Assembly: GCA_965657665.1 (NCBI GenBank)
Contig: CBFHPF010000003.1
Location: 1-36,351 of the forward strand
Reading direction: 5' to 3'
Source: UBA8337 sp965657665
Lineage (GTDB): Bacteria > Pseudomonadota > Alphaproteobacteria > RS24
DNA length: 36,351 bases
The notes under the pieces were generated by a model. The model had not been told where the DNA came from. It made no database searches and was given only the letters and a program-made list of their open reading frames with translations. A program made the translations under genes and the position numbers. Shown here piece after piece: positions 23,301 to 31,080 of the stretch. Each line of letters opens with the position of its first letter. The first letter of the stretch is position 1.

Positions 23301-23789
23301 TTAGCCGAGTTGAGACAGCAGGTTTTCCGCTCCGCTATCAACAGCTTGGCCCGGATTGCCCTCAAGATTTAGGGTTTCAATAACACCATCGCGCACAATC
23401 ATTGAATAACGCAGCGAACGCGTGCCCATGCCAAAGCCCGTGCCGTCCATTGTCAGGCCGAGTTTTTCGGTCAATTCACCATTGCCGTCACCGACCATCA
23501 TGACTTTACCGGTCGCATTTTGTTGTTTGCCCCATGCATCCATAACGAAAGCGTCATTCACTGACAGGCACACAATCGTGTCGACACCGGCGGCGCGCAA
23601 TTCTTCTGACTTTTCAATAAAGCCCGGCAAATGCTGGTTAGAGCAAGTGGGCGTAAACGCACCCGGCAGGGCAAACATGGCCACTGTCTTGCCTGAAAAA
23701 AGTTCGTCCGTGCTAATCGGTGCCGGTCCGGCATCGCTCATATGCATCAATGTGGCTTGGGGGATTTTGTCACCGGCTTTAGCGGTCAT
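23301..23789 (-). CDS. Peroxiredoxin (Prx5 type)
   Basis: 162-residue thiol peroxidase reducing hydrogen and organic peroxides. The peroxidatic Cys49 lies in PGAFTPTCSNQHLPG, the Prx5 signature. Another Cys is at 74. The family usually relies on glutathione or glutaredoxin; gshA is encoded at the end of this window. GGAGAG precedes the ATG. A Prx5 gene next to rnhA is a recurrent arrangement in alphaproteobacteria, though here it is on the opposite strand. Confidence 0.93.
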   Translation of the reverse strand: MTAKAGDKIPQATLMHMSDAGPAPISTDELFSGKTVAMFALPGAFTPTCSNQHLPGFIEKSEELRAAGVDTIVCLSVNDAFVMDAWGKQQNATGKVMMVGDGNGELTEKLGLTMDGTGFGMGTRSLRYSMIVRDGVIETLNLEGNPGQAVDSGAENLLSQLG

Positions 23790-23809
23790 AGGGCTCTCCT
23801 GTTATATTG

Positions 23810-24625
23810 TTATTGCAGTTGACGATGATCGCTGACCGCAATGTCTTGTTCAACGACGCGCGCGCCATCGCGCACGACAAAAGTCAATTTACGCCCGATG
23901 AACGGTTGGTCAAGCTTCGCCCATGCAGGAATTTCAATCAAATAAGCGGCCGGATGACGCGCCGCAATGCGCGGCTCGCCCAAAACATCATGCGGGCCGG
24001 GAATATACATCAGTTGCGGCGCGTTTAATTGCTTGCCGGTGACGACCACTTGCAGTGAAACACCGTCAAAACTGGCGCTTTCAATACGTAAATCATCCGA
24101 CGGGGCTTGTGCCCGCGCTGCCAATAAGTTTTGGATGAACGCACCATGCGGAGAACTCACGCCGGTTTGCAGCGGCAAGCTAAGTTTTACCTCAACCGGC
24201 ACACAAACCTCGCGGCACACGCCGATAAGCCCATTTAATCTCAACTCAACATTATTAAGAGCCGTATCTTTGACAGTCAGCGGAAACACAAAACCGGCCA
24301 TACCGTCATAGCCGTAAAACCCACCTATACCGTCATCGAAAAAATACGGTGCGGGATAGCCAATCGCGCCGACACTGACATTGCGGCTGGTCGAGAAATC
24401 AAATTCAGGCGCAATACCGCTAGCCCCCGGATAACGCCAATAAGTATGCCATCCGGGCTTCATATCGATTTGCAGAGCGGCAAAATATTGCCCGTCTATT
24501 TCAGCAGCAACCAGCCGATAACGCGCCGGTTTCATATCCACCCACGCGGTCTCATTTGCATGAGCCGGCCAAATACTGACAATTGCAAGGCTCGCCGCCA
24601 TGAATATGTTACGCAAAATCATCAT
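23810..24625 (-). CDS. Secreted DsbD N-terminal-domain-like protein
   Basis: 271 residues with a signal peptide (about 1-23, cut near AHA|NE). The fold region matches the DsbD-alpha/'DsbC' immunoglobulin-like domain: GWHTYWRYPGASG, then the redox pair C-R-E-V-C in GLIGVCREVCVPVEVKL. It lacks the membrane and thioredoxin domains of full DsbD, so it is a free periplasmic domain, perhaps passing electrons in cytochrome or copper-site maturation (inference). The start is ATG 24625 (or 24622); a longer frame from 24760 overlaps divergent yqgE and has no signal peptide at its start. Confidence 0.82.
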   Translation of the reverse strand: MMILRNIFMAASLAIVSIWPAHANETAWVDMKPARYRLVAAEIDGQYFAALQIDMKPGWHTYWRYPGASGIAPEFDFSTSRNVSVGAIGYPAPYFFDDGIGGFYGYDGMAGFVFPLTVKDTALNNVELRLNGLIGVCREVCVPVEVKLSLPLQTGVSSPHGAFIQNLLAARAQAPSDDLRIESASFDGVSLQVVVTGKQLNAPQLMYIPGPHDVLGEPRIAARHPAAYLIEIPAWAKLDQPFIGRKLTFVVRDGARVVEQDIAVSDHRQLQ

Positions 24626-24721
24626 ATGCTTTGTATAAACCTTTCCACACCACAAGACGAGAGCAGATAAACCGATGCGAAAATTATTGCAGCGATGCGT
24701 GTTCCTGCCTAACTTCAAAGA

Positions 24722-25318
24722 ATGAAGACGTCGCTCCACGACACAGATTTGCGTGGTCAATTTTTACTGGCCATGCCCGGCATGGGCGATGACAGATTTG
24801 ACCGCAGCGTGATTTATATGCTCGCCCATGACAGTGAAGGCGCGATGGGGTTTATCATTAATCAGCCGACAGATGGCTTGAGCCTTGGCGATATTGCCAC
24901 CAATTTACCGCAAGCTGTTGCTTCAACGGGTTTGCGCAATTTGCCGGTTTTCATTGGCGGGCCGGTGCAAAGCGACCACGGCTTTGTGCTGCATTCTGAC
25001 GATTATCGCGCGGGGGATGCGGGGGATGAAGAGCCAAACCCTTTGTCAGACGGCTTGCCGGTAAGTGTCACACAATCGCTGGAAATATTAATTGATGCCG
25101 CCAAGGCCAAAGGCCCAACCCATATGCGCTTACTGCTTGGCTACACTGGCTGGGGGCCCGGACAATTAGAAGGCGAAATACAAGAAAATGTTTGGTTTTC
25201 ATGCGCCGCCGAACCGGAAGATATTTTCAGCCCGCACCCGATGGACCTATATGAAAAATGCATCGCCCGCTTAGGCGTCGACCTTGCTTTATTAAGTGCG
25301 CAAGGTGGGGAAGCGTAA
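24722..25318 (+). CDS. YqgE/AlgH family protein (UPF0301)
   Basis: 198 residues with the full YqgE/AlgH pattern: LRGQFLLAMPGM, DRFDRSVIYMLAHD, GAMGFIINQP, VFIGGPV, then LLLGYTGWGPGQLEGEI. Its biochemical role is unsettled; some members are linked to transcription of alginate or stress genes. The Shine-Dalgarno site is weak. It is divergent from the DsbD-like gene with about 96 bp between starts, and convergent with the receptor-like gene at 25333. Confidence 0.92.
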   Translation: MKTSLHDTDLRGQFLLAMPGMGDDRFDRSVIYMLAHDSEGAMGFIINQPTDGLSLGDIATNLPQAVASTGLRNLPVFIGGPVQSDHGFVLHSDDYRAGDAGDEEPNPLSDGLPVSVTQSLEILIDAAKAKGPTHMRLLLGYTGWGPGQLEGEIQENVWFSCAAEPEDIFSPHPMDLYEKCIARLGVDLALLSAQGGEA

Positions 25319-25332
25319 ATATTTTCTCTAAC

Positions 25333-26262
25333 TCAACGTCTATCTGGCACAAAAAATGCGCCCAATAAAACAATACCGCAGGTCATAGCCAGCGCAATAT
25401 CACCCAATTCAGCACTGACAACCCCGGCAAATGCCGGGGCAAGAATTTCCGCCGTCCATAAGCTGCCCGTCGCAACAAGCGTCATATCGGCAAAAATAAT
25501 AACCCGCGTCCAGTAATTGCGATTAACCGCAAGCCGGATGACCAAATTAACATGCGCCAAAATGCTCATAAACACGCCAAGCCCCAAAGCGATGCGAATA
25601 ATGCTCAGCCGATAGGCCAGCAAGCTCTCAAAGCTGGACCCATCGGGTAAAATATCGCGCAGCCACAGGCTTGCCAGCATAACCAGTAAACCGCCACCCA
25701 TTGTCACCCCATAAGTGGCGCGGCGCGAGCGGCGTATCACTGCCGCAATAATGGCCAGCACCAGCAACAAAGAAAGCAGCAGCAGCATGGTGGAATAAAA
25801 AGTTCGCTGCCCTGCTTGATGCGCCGCCAATTGCTCAGGCGACCAGAGATAAATCACTTCATCGGCAGGAATATTCGGCAGAAAAAAACTATGCACCTCA
25901 CCGGCAGGGATGAAAAACACCAACCCCGCATCGTTTCCTGTCTGACCTGCAAATTCGCGATTATCCGATGAGAACAAGCGCAGAGGCGGACGACTGCCCG
26001 ATTGCAAGCCAAGCGCAACGGCCAAATCATTGAGCGGCGCACGACGCAAAACCAAATCGAGCGGCTGCGAGCCACTATTTTGAATGGCGAAAACCATACC
26101 GCTTTCACCATTCGTGGCAGTCTCAGCCTGTTTCATATATGGATTGAGATGTAAAAGACCGAAGCTCTCATCCAGCCGCAACGGGTCGGACGCCTGCGCG
26201 GCAGGCATAGCTGCAAGCCATAAAAATGTGAAAGCCAGCAGGCGTTTCATCAGCCGCTTCAT
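25333..26262 (-). CDS. Multi-TM receptor-like membrane protein without an output domain
   Basis: 309 residues. A signal peptide (about 1-25) leads into an extracytoplasmic domain (about 26-150) with strand-rich segments, including LPNIPADEVIYLWSPEQLAAHQ. Six or seven hydrophobic helices fill 155-305, and the protein ends right after the last one. The layout, an N-terminal sensor-like domain plus a 7TM bundle, resembles 7TMR-DISM receptors lacking the usual cytoplasmic kinase or cyclase. This is a layout-based guess. Its ATG overlaps the thrC stop by one base (TGATG), so it is translated with thrC at the end of the long cox operon. Confidence 0.65.
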   Translation of the reverse strand: MKRLMKRLLAFTFLWLAAMPAAQASDPLRLDESFGLLHLNPYMKQAETATNGESGMVFAIQNSGSQPLDLVLRRAPLNDLAVALGLQSGSRPPLRLFSSDNREFAGQTGNDAGLVFFIPAGEVHSFFLPNIPADEVIYLWSPEQLAAHQAGQRTFYSTMLLLLSLLLVLAIIAAVIRRSRRATYGVTMGGGLLVMLASLWLRDILPDGSSFESLLAYRLSIIRIALGLGVFMSILAHVNLVIRLAVNRNYWTRVIIFADMTLVATGSLWTAEILAPAFAGVVSAELGDIALAMTCGIVLLGAFFVPDRR

Positions 26263-27674
26263 CAGTCTTGCCCGTGGGCACCCATGCGCGCTTTATCGCG
26301 AATAAGCGCTTGCACATCGGCCAGACTATTGGCGCAAGGGGTAAACTGTTCCGGCTTGTCGAGCATATCGGTAACACGCTGCGGCGTATCTGGAGCCGCG
26401 TCATAAGCCGCTTCAACGGCTTTTGGAAACTTCGCCGGATGGGCTGTCGCCAGAGTGACCATCGGCACGCCTTCAGGCAAAACCGCGCGCCGTGCCGCAC
26501 CAACACCAACGGCACTATGCGGGTCGATTTGAAAACCGTTTTGCGTATGCACATCGCGCATAATGTCTAAAGTCTGGCTTTCGTCCACCCGCTCGGCAGC
26601 AAATAAAGCGCGCATTAAAGACAGTTCATTTTCAGCCATTTCAAAGCGACCGCCTTGTTTCAGCGCATCCATGTAAGCGCGCACCCGCGCCGCATCGCGA
26701 CCGGTGACTTCAAACAATAGCCGTTCAAAATTACTGGAAACCTGAATATCCATGCTTGGACTGGTGGTCGCGACAACTTCGCCGGTCTCATAAACCCCGC
26801 TTGCCATGGTGCGTGCCAAAATATCATTTACATTGGTCGCCACCATAAGCTGCGCAATCGGCAAGCCCATTTGCGCCGCCACATATCCGGCGAACACATC
26901 GCCGAAATTACCGGTCGGCACAGAAAACGCCACCGGTTGCTCCGGCCCACCCAGCTTGGCCGCGGCGGTAAAGTAATAGGTGATTTGCGCCATCACCCGC
27001 GCCCAATTGATAGAGTTGACGCCCGCCAATGCCATATCTTGGCGAAAGCGCATATCATTGAACATGTCTTTCACCAGCGCCTGACAATCATCAAATGTGC
27101 CGTCAATCGATAGCGTATGCACATTAGCATCTTGCGGCGTTGTCATTTGTTTGCGCTGCACATCAGATACGCGACCATGCGGAAACAAAATAAACACGTC
27201 GACCGCTTCACGCCCGCGAAACGCCTCAATCGCTGCGCCGCCGGTATCGCCCGATGTCGCGCCGATAATGGTGGCGCGCTCACCGCGGCGTATCAAAGCA
27301 TCATCCATCAGCCGCGCCAGCAATTGCATAGCGACATCTTTAAACGCCAAAGTTGGGCCGTGATACAGCTCTAGAAAATATTGATTATTTCCCAAATCCG
27401 TCAAAGGCGCGACATCTGCCGCATCAAAACCGGCATAGGCTTCTTCAACCATTTCGCTCAGCCGTTCGCGCGATACATCATCACCCATAAACGGGTGCAG
27501 CACCTCGACCGCCACTTGCTGAAACGGCGCATCAACAAAACTTTTCAACATGGCATCGCTGAGGCGCGGCCATGCTTTCGGCACATAAAGACCGCCATCG
27601 GAGGCCAGACCGGCCAGCAAGGCTTCTTCAAAGCGCAATGTCGGTGCTTGCCCACGGGTAGAGATATAATTCAC
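26262..27674 (-). CDS. thrC: Threonine synthase
   Basis: 470-residue PLP enzyme converting O-phosphohomoserine to threonine. The N terminus NYISTRGQAPTLRFEEALL and GLASDGGLYVP is typical. The PLP Lys is in YHGPTLAFKDVAMQLL, and SGDTGGAAIEAF binds phosphate. The start is a GTG at 27674 that overlaps the surf1 TGA (GTGA), with AGAGG about 10 nt upstream. The longer frame back to 27767 runs inside surf1 and is not family-like. A threonine gene in a respiratory operon is metabolically odd but recurs in related genomes as I recall. Confidence 0.95.
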   Translation of the reverse strand: MNYISTRGQAPTLRFEEALLAGLASDGGLYVPKAWPRLSDAMLKSFVDAPFQQVAVEVLHPFMGDDVSRERLSEMVEEAYAGFDAADVAPLTDLGNNQYFLELYHGPTLAFKDVAMQLLARLMDDALIRRGERATIIGATSGDTGGAAIEAFRGREAVDVFILFPHGRVSDVQRKQMTTPQDANVHTLSIDGTFDDCQALVKDMFNDMRFRQDMALAGVNSINWARVMAQITYYFTAAAKLGGPEQPVAFSVPTGNFGDVFAGYVAAQMGLPIAQLMVATNVNDILARTMASGVYETGEVVATTSPSMDIQVSSNFERLLFEVTGRDAARVRAYMDALKQGGRFEMAENELSLMRALFAAERVDESQTLDIMRDVHTQNGFQIDPHSAVGVGAARRAVLPEGVPMVTLATAHPAKFPKAVEAAYDAAPDTPQRVTDMLDKPEQFTPCANSLADVQALIRDKARMGAHGQD

Positions 27675-28420
27675 TGCCCTGTTTCCTCTTCCAGCTTGCG
27701 GTTTTTCAACAACCGGATGTGCCACAGACCGGAAATAATCACAAGCACTATGGCCAGACCGAACCACGTGACAGCATATTGTAAGTGATTATTTGACATA
27801 GAAAAACGCGTTTGCCCGCCGCGCGGCCAGCTATCATTGGCAATTGCCGCTTCGCCCAGCATGGCCGGTAAATCAAGCTGCCAATGCGCACCAATGGCTT
27901 TCGGGTCGCGCACATAAAACAAATTGCGCGTCGGGTCATCCACATTATCAAACAGCCCGCGACCGTCGGGCCAGCGCAAGACAATCTCAAAATTCATCTC
28001 ACCTTGTGGCGGTGGCGGCGCGGGAATATCAATGAGACGCTGCGGGATAAAGCCCCTATCCACCAATACCGCGCTGCCATCTTTCAAATAAAACGGCACC
28101 AGCATGTGATAACCGGCCTTTTCATTGCGCGATAAACCGGTCGGCTGATTTTCAATTTGGGTAAACCAAAACACCACTTCGTCACCAAACCGCCCACTCA
28201 ATACAGCGCGATGGAAATCGTGTTTTTCGCGGGTCAATTCAGCAATATCAGCACGGCTGGAAATAGCGACAGCATCCGCAGTGCGGCGTGCTTCAATGCG
28301 GGTCAATAAATCGCTTTTCCAAGCGAGGCGTTCAACCTGCCATGTGCCGAGCATAATCAGCACAGCCAGCATGACCAAGGTTAAAGCAGCGGGAAAATAA
28401 AAACGCAGGGAATTGGCCAT
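27671..28420 (-). CDS. surf1: SURF1-family cytochrome oxidase assembly protein
   Basis: 249-residue inner-membrane protein that helps insert heme a into CoxA. An N-terminal TM helix (about 9-28) is followed by the SURF1 block LGTWQVERLAWK. A periplasmic domain follows, with VPFYLKDGSAVLVDRGFIP, and a C-terminal TM helix (about 215-235) begins LQYAVTWFGLA. These are family features. AGGGA precedes the ATG; it follows coxC after 42 nt. Confidence 0.94.
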   Translation of the reverse strand: MANSLRFYFPAALTLVMLAVLIMLGTWQVERLAWKSDLLTRIEARRTADAVAISSRADIAELTREKHDFHRAVLSGRFGDEVVFWFTQIENQPTGLSRNEKAGYHMLVPFYLKDGSAVLVDRGFIPQRLIDIPAPPPPQGEMNFEIVLRWPDGRGLFDNVDDPTRNLFYVRDPKAIGAHWQLDLPAMLGEAAIANDSWPRGGQTRFSMSNNHLQYAVTWFGLAIVLVIISGLWHIRLLKNRKLEEETGQ

Positions 28421-28462
28421 AGCTATTCCCTGCGCTTTACAATTTCAAACCGTTAAACGGAC

Positions 28463-29296
28463 TTAGTGAGCGCCGGCGGCACCGGCACCCAAAATATAAA
28501 TCACGACAAACAAGAAAAGCCAGACGACATCGACAAAGTGCCAATACCAGGCGGCGGCTTCAAAGCCGAAATGCTGTTGCGAGCTGAAATGATTATTCAT
28601 CGCGCGCAGCAAGCACACGGCCAGGAAAATCGTGCCGACAAGCACATGGAAACCATGAAAGCCGGTCGCCATATAGAAGGTTGCGCCATAAATATGGCCG
28701 GAGAAACCAAAGGCGGCATGCTGGTATTCATAGACTTGGAAGACTGTGAATAATGCACCCAGTGCGACGGTCAGAATAAGGCCCCATTTTAAGCCTTCGC
28801 GGTCATCATGCTGAAGCGCATGGTGCGCCCAAGTTACGGTTGTGCCTGATGTCAGCAGAACCAAGGTATTGATGAGCGGCAAGTGCCACGGGTCAAAAGT
28901 TTCAATGCCTTGCGGCGGCCAGACACCACCCGTCAAAGCGGCACGTTCAGTTTGAATCGCTTCGCCCGGATATAGGCTCACATCGAAATAAGCCCAGAAC
29001 CACGCGACAAAAAACATAACTTCTGAGGCGATGAACAAAATCATGCCATAGCGATGGTGCAGTTGAACCACCGGCGTATGGTCGCCTTGTTGCGCCTCTT
29101 TAACAACATCGCGCCACCAGCCAAGCATAGTGTACAGCGTGCCTAAAAGACCGAGTGCCAGCACCCAAGGCGTGCCATTATGAAAATATTGCACGGCACC
29201 AATAGACAAAATCAGCACACTAACCGATGCAACAACCGGCCAGGGGCTTGGGTCTACCAGATGATAGTCGTGATTTTTTGCGTGACTGTCAGCCAT
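28463..29296 (-). CDS. coxC: Cytochrome c oxidase subunit III
   Basis: 277-residue membrane subunit of the aa3 oxidase. Seven helices are apparent. Conserved features are HDYHLVDPSPWP at the N terminus, SEVMFFVAWFWAYF carrying the Glu-rich helix III, THHALQHDD-like HHAL, and the C-terminal WYWHFVDVVWLFLF. Subunit III stabilises the proton-uptake side. GAGG precedes the ATG; 16 nt follow the ctaG stop. Confidence 0.96.
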   Translation of the reverse strand: MADSHAKNHDYHLVDPSPWPVVASVSVLILSIGAVQYFHNGTPWVLALGLLGTLYTMLGWWRDVVKEAQQGDHTPVVQLHHRYGMILFIASEVMFFVAWFWAYFDVSLYPGEAIQTERAALTGGVWPPQGIETFDPWHLPLINTLVLLTSGTTVTWAHHALQHDDREGLKWGLILTVALGALFTVFQVYEYQHAAFGFSGHIYGATFYMATGFHGFHVLVGTIFLAVCLLRAMNNHFSSQQHFGFEAAAWYWHFVDVVWLFLFVVIYILGAGAAGAH

Positions 29297-29312
29297 AATT
29301 CAATCCCTCATT

Positions 29313-29942
29313 TTATCCTTGCGGACGAGCAGGTTTACCCTGCTTGGTTATGCGCGACGTGTCGGCATCCGAGGAAGCCTGCTCTGTCGCCTCAAAGAAT
29401 GTATAAGACAATGTGATGGTTTTTACATCATCCATTTCACGGTCGGTCAAAATTTCCGGGTCGATGAAAAAACTGACCGGCATATCTACTGCCTCGCCGG
29501 GCGCGAGAACCTGCTCGGTAAAGCAGAAACAGTCGATTTTGGAGAAATAAATCCCCGCTTCCGGCGGTGACACATTATAGGTCGCCGTTCCGGTAATTGT
29601 CCGGTCCGTCGGGTTTTTGGCACGATAAAAAGCCAAACCCGATTCGCCGACCGGCAAAGCTACAGCCGCCTCCGGCGCCTCAAAGCGCCACGGCATTTTA
29701 CGATTAATACTGGCGTCAAAACGCACCGTTATCATGCGCTCAGACACAGCACCGGGTGCTGCATCCGCAACTTGCGTTGTGCCCCCAAAACCGGTGACAC
29801 GGCAGAACATATCGTAAAGCGGCACGGCGGCGAACGACACGCCAATCATCGCAACCGCCATGAAGGCAGCGCTGACGGCGACACGGCGGTTAGATTTTTC
29901 CGCCTGCTCGCGTTGCATATCGTTATCTTGCGCGTCGCTCAT
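29313..29942 (-). CDS. ctaG: Cytochrome c oxidase assembly protein CtaG (Cox11)
   Basis: 209-residue membrane-anchored copper chaperone that inserts CuB into subunit I. One TM helix (about 21-43) leads into VPLYDMFCRVTGFGG. The periplasmic domain holds the copper-binding CFCF in DCFCFTEQVLAPGE and the FFIDPEI block. GAGGAA precedes the ATG, 9 nt after coxF. The C terminus is a short Ser/Asp-rich tail. Confidence 0.95.
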   Translation of the reverse strand: MSDAQDNDMQREQAEKSNRRVAVSAAFMAVAMIGVSFAAVPLYDMFCRVTGFGGTTQVADAAPGAVSERMITVRFDASINRKMPWRFEAPEAAVALPVGESGLAFYRAKNPTDRTITGTATYNVSPPEAGIYFSKIDCFCFTEQVLAPGEAVDMPVSFFIDPEILTDREMDDVKTITLSYTFFEATEQASSDADTSRITKQGKPARPQG

Positions 29943-29951
29943 CCGTTCCTC

Positions 29952-30131
29952 TTATAGCGGCCGATTGGCGACATTCGCGCCCAGCTTAACCAGCGTGACC
30001 CAAAAAAACAGCCCAACGAAAACCAACAATGCCACCGCCATAATGGCCGCGCGCTTGCGTCGCTGCTTAAGCAGGTCTTCCGTCCAAATCGGGGCGTCTT
30101 CTTGTGTGGTAGTCTCGTTTTTATCGCTCAT
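29952..30131 (-). CDS. coxF: Small cytochrome oxidase assembly protein CoxF-like
   Basis: A 59-residue gene in the gap between ctaB and ctaG. The N-terminal 28 residues are polar (start MSDKNETTTQED, then LLKQRRKR). A single TM helix spans about 29-48 (IMAVALLVFVGLFFWVTLV), and the tail is short. Size, topology and position match the small CoxF protein of alphaproteobacterial cox operons. The start lies 3 nt after the ctaB stop. Assignment rests on context and topology more than on residues, because the family is short and variable. Confidence 0.8.
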   Translation of the reverse strand: MSDKNETTTQEDAPIWTEDLLKQRRKRAAIMAVALLVFVGLFFWVTLVKLGANVANRPL

Positions 30132-30134
30132 GAC

Positions 30135-31058
30135 TTAACCCATTAGCTTGTCGGCCGGTAACAGCACGAAGAGAAGAAAAAGATAGAAAATCGAATAGGC
30201 AAACGTCATACCTGCAACGCGATTGCGTTGTTCAGCTTTGGTGAAAGCCAAGGCCAAACATAAAGCCAGAAAAAGCCCGCTCAAAACGGCGGCTCCGGCG
30301 GCATAAAACACGCCGCTATAGCCCAGCACATAAGGTAGCAGAGTTATGCCGAATAAAATAACCGCATAAACAACAATCTGCGTCAGCGTGGCTTTCGTAC
30401 CATTGGTAACCGGCAGCATCGGCACATTGGCCGCTTTATAATCATCGTTTTTAATCAGCGCCAAAGCCCAGAAATGCGGCGGCGTCCAGAAAAAGATAAT
30501 GGCGAAATAAATCAGCGGCTCAACCGACAGACTATTGGCGGTCGCGGCCCAACCGATAACCGGCGGCAAAGCCCCCGCCGCGCCACCGATAACGATGTTT
30601 TGCGCGGTCGAGCGTTTCAGCCACATGGTGTATACCACTGCATAGAAGAAAATCGTAAAGGCCAGCAATGCCGCGCTGAGATAATTAATCATCACCGCCA
30701 TTGCCATAACCGACAGGCCTGAAACCCACAGACCGAAAGTCAGCGCGGCCTCTTTGCTGACCCGCCCTGACGGAATAGGACGCTCTTTTGTGCGGCTCAT
30801 CACGGCATCAATATCCGCATCATACCACATATTCAACGCGGCCGACGCACCGGCCCCGATTGAGATAAGCGCCAAAGCCGCTACCGCCATAACCGGATGC
30901 AATGTGCCGGGTGCCATCACCATGCCGACAAGGGCGGTGAACACCACAAGCGACATGACGCGCGGCTTCATTAAAGCGATATAATCGGCAGCGGAGCCGA
31001 CATCACGAGATGCCGGCTCCTGCATTTTTGCCAATGTCTCTTTATAAGATTGAGACAT
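30135..31058 (-). CDS. ctaB: Protoheme IX farnesyltransferase (heme O synthase)
   Basis: 307-residue UbiA-superfamily membrane enzyme adding a farnesyl chain to heme b to make heme o, precursor of heme a for CoxA. The first Asp-rich motif NMWYDADIDAVMSRT with ERPIPSGR is clear, as are the HFWALALIKNDDYK and about eight further membrane helices. AAGGAG precedes the ATG. It lies 22 nt after coxA. Confidence 0.95.
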   Translation of the reverse strand: MSQSYKETLAKMQEPASRDVGSAADYIALMKPRVMSLVVFTALVGMVMAPGTLHPVMAVAALALISIGAGASAALNMWYDADIDAVMSRTKERPIPSGRVSKEAALTFGLWVSGLSVMAMAVMINYLSAALLAFTIFFYAVVYTMWLKRSTAQNIVIGGAAGALPPVIGWAATANSLSVEPLIYFAIIFFWTPPHFWALALIKNDDYKAANVPMLPVTNGTKATLTQIVVYAVILFGITLLPYVLGYSGVFYAAGAAVLSGLFLALCLALAFTKAEQRNRVAGMTFAYSIFYLFLLFVLLPADKLMG

Positions 31059-31080
31059 ATAAGCTCCTTAAAAAGTCTGC

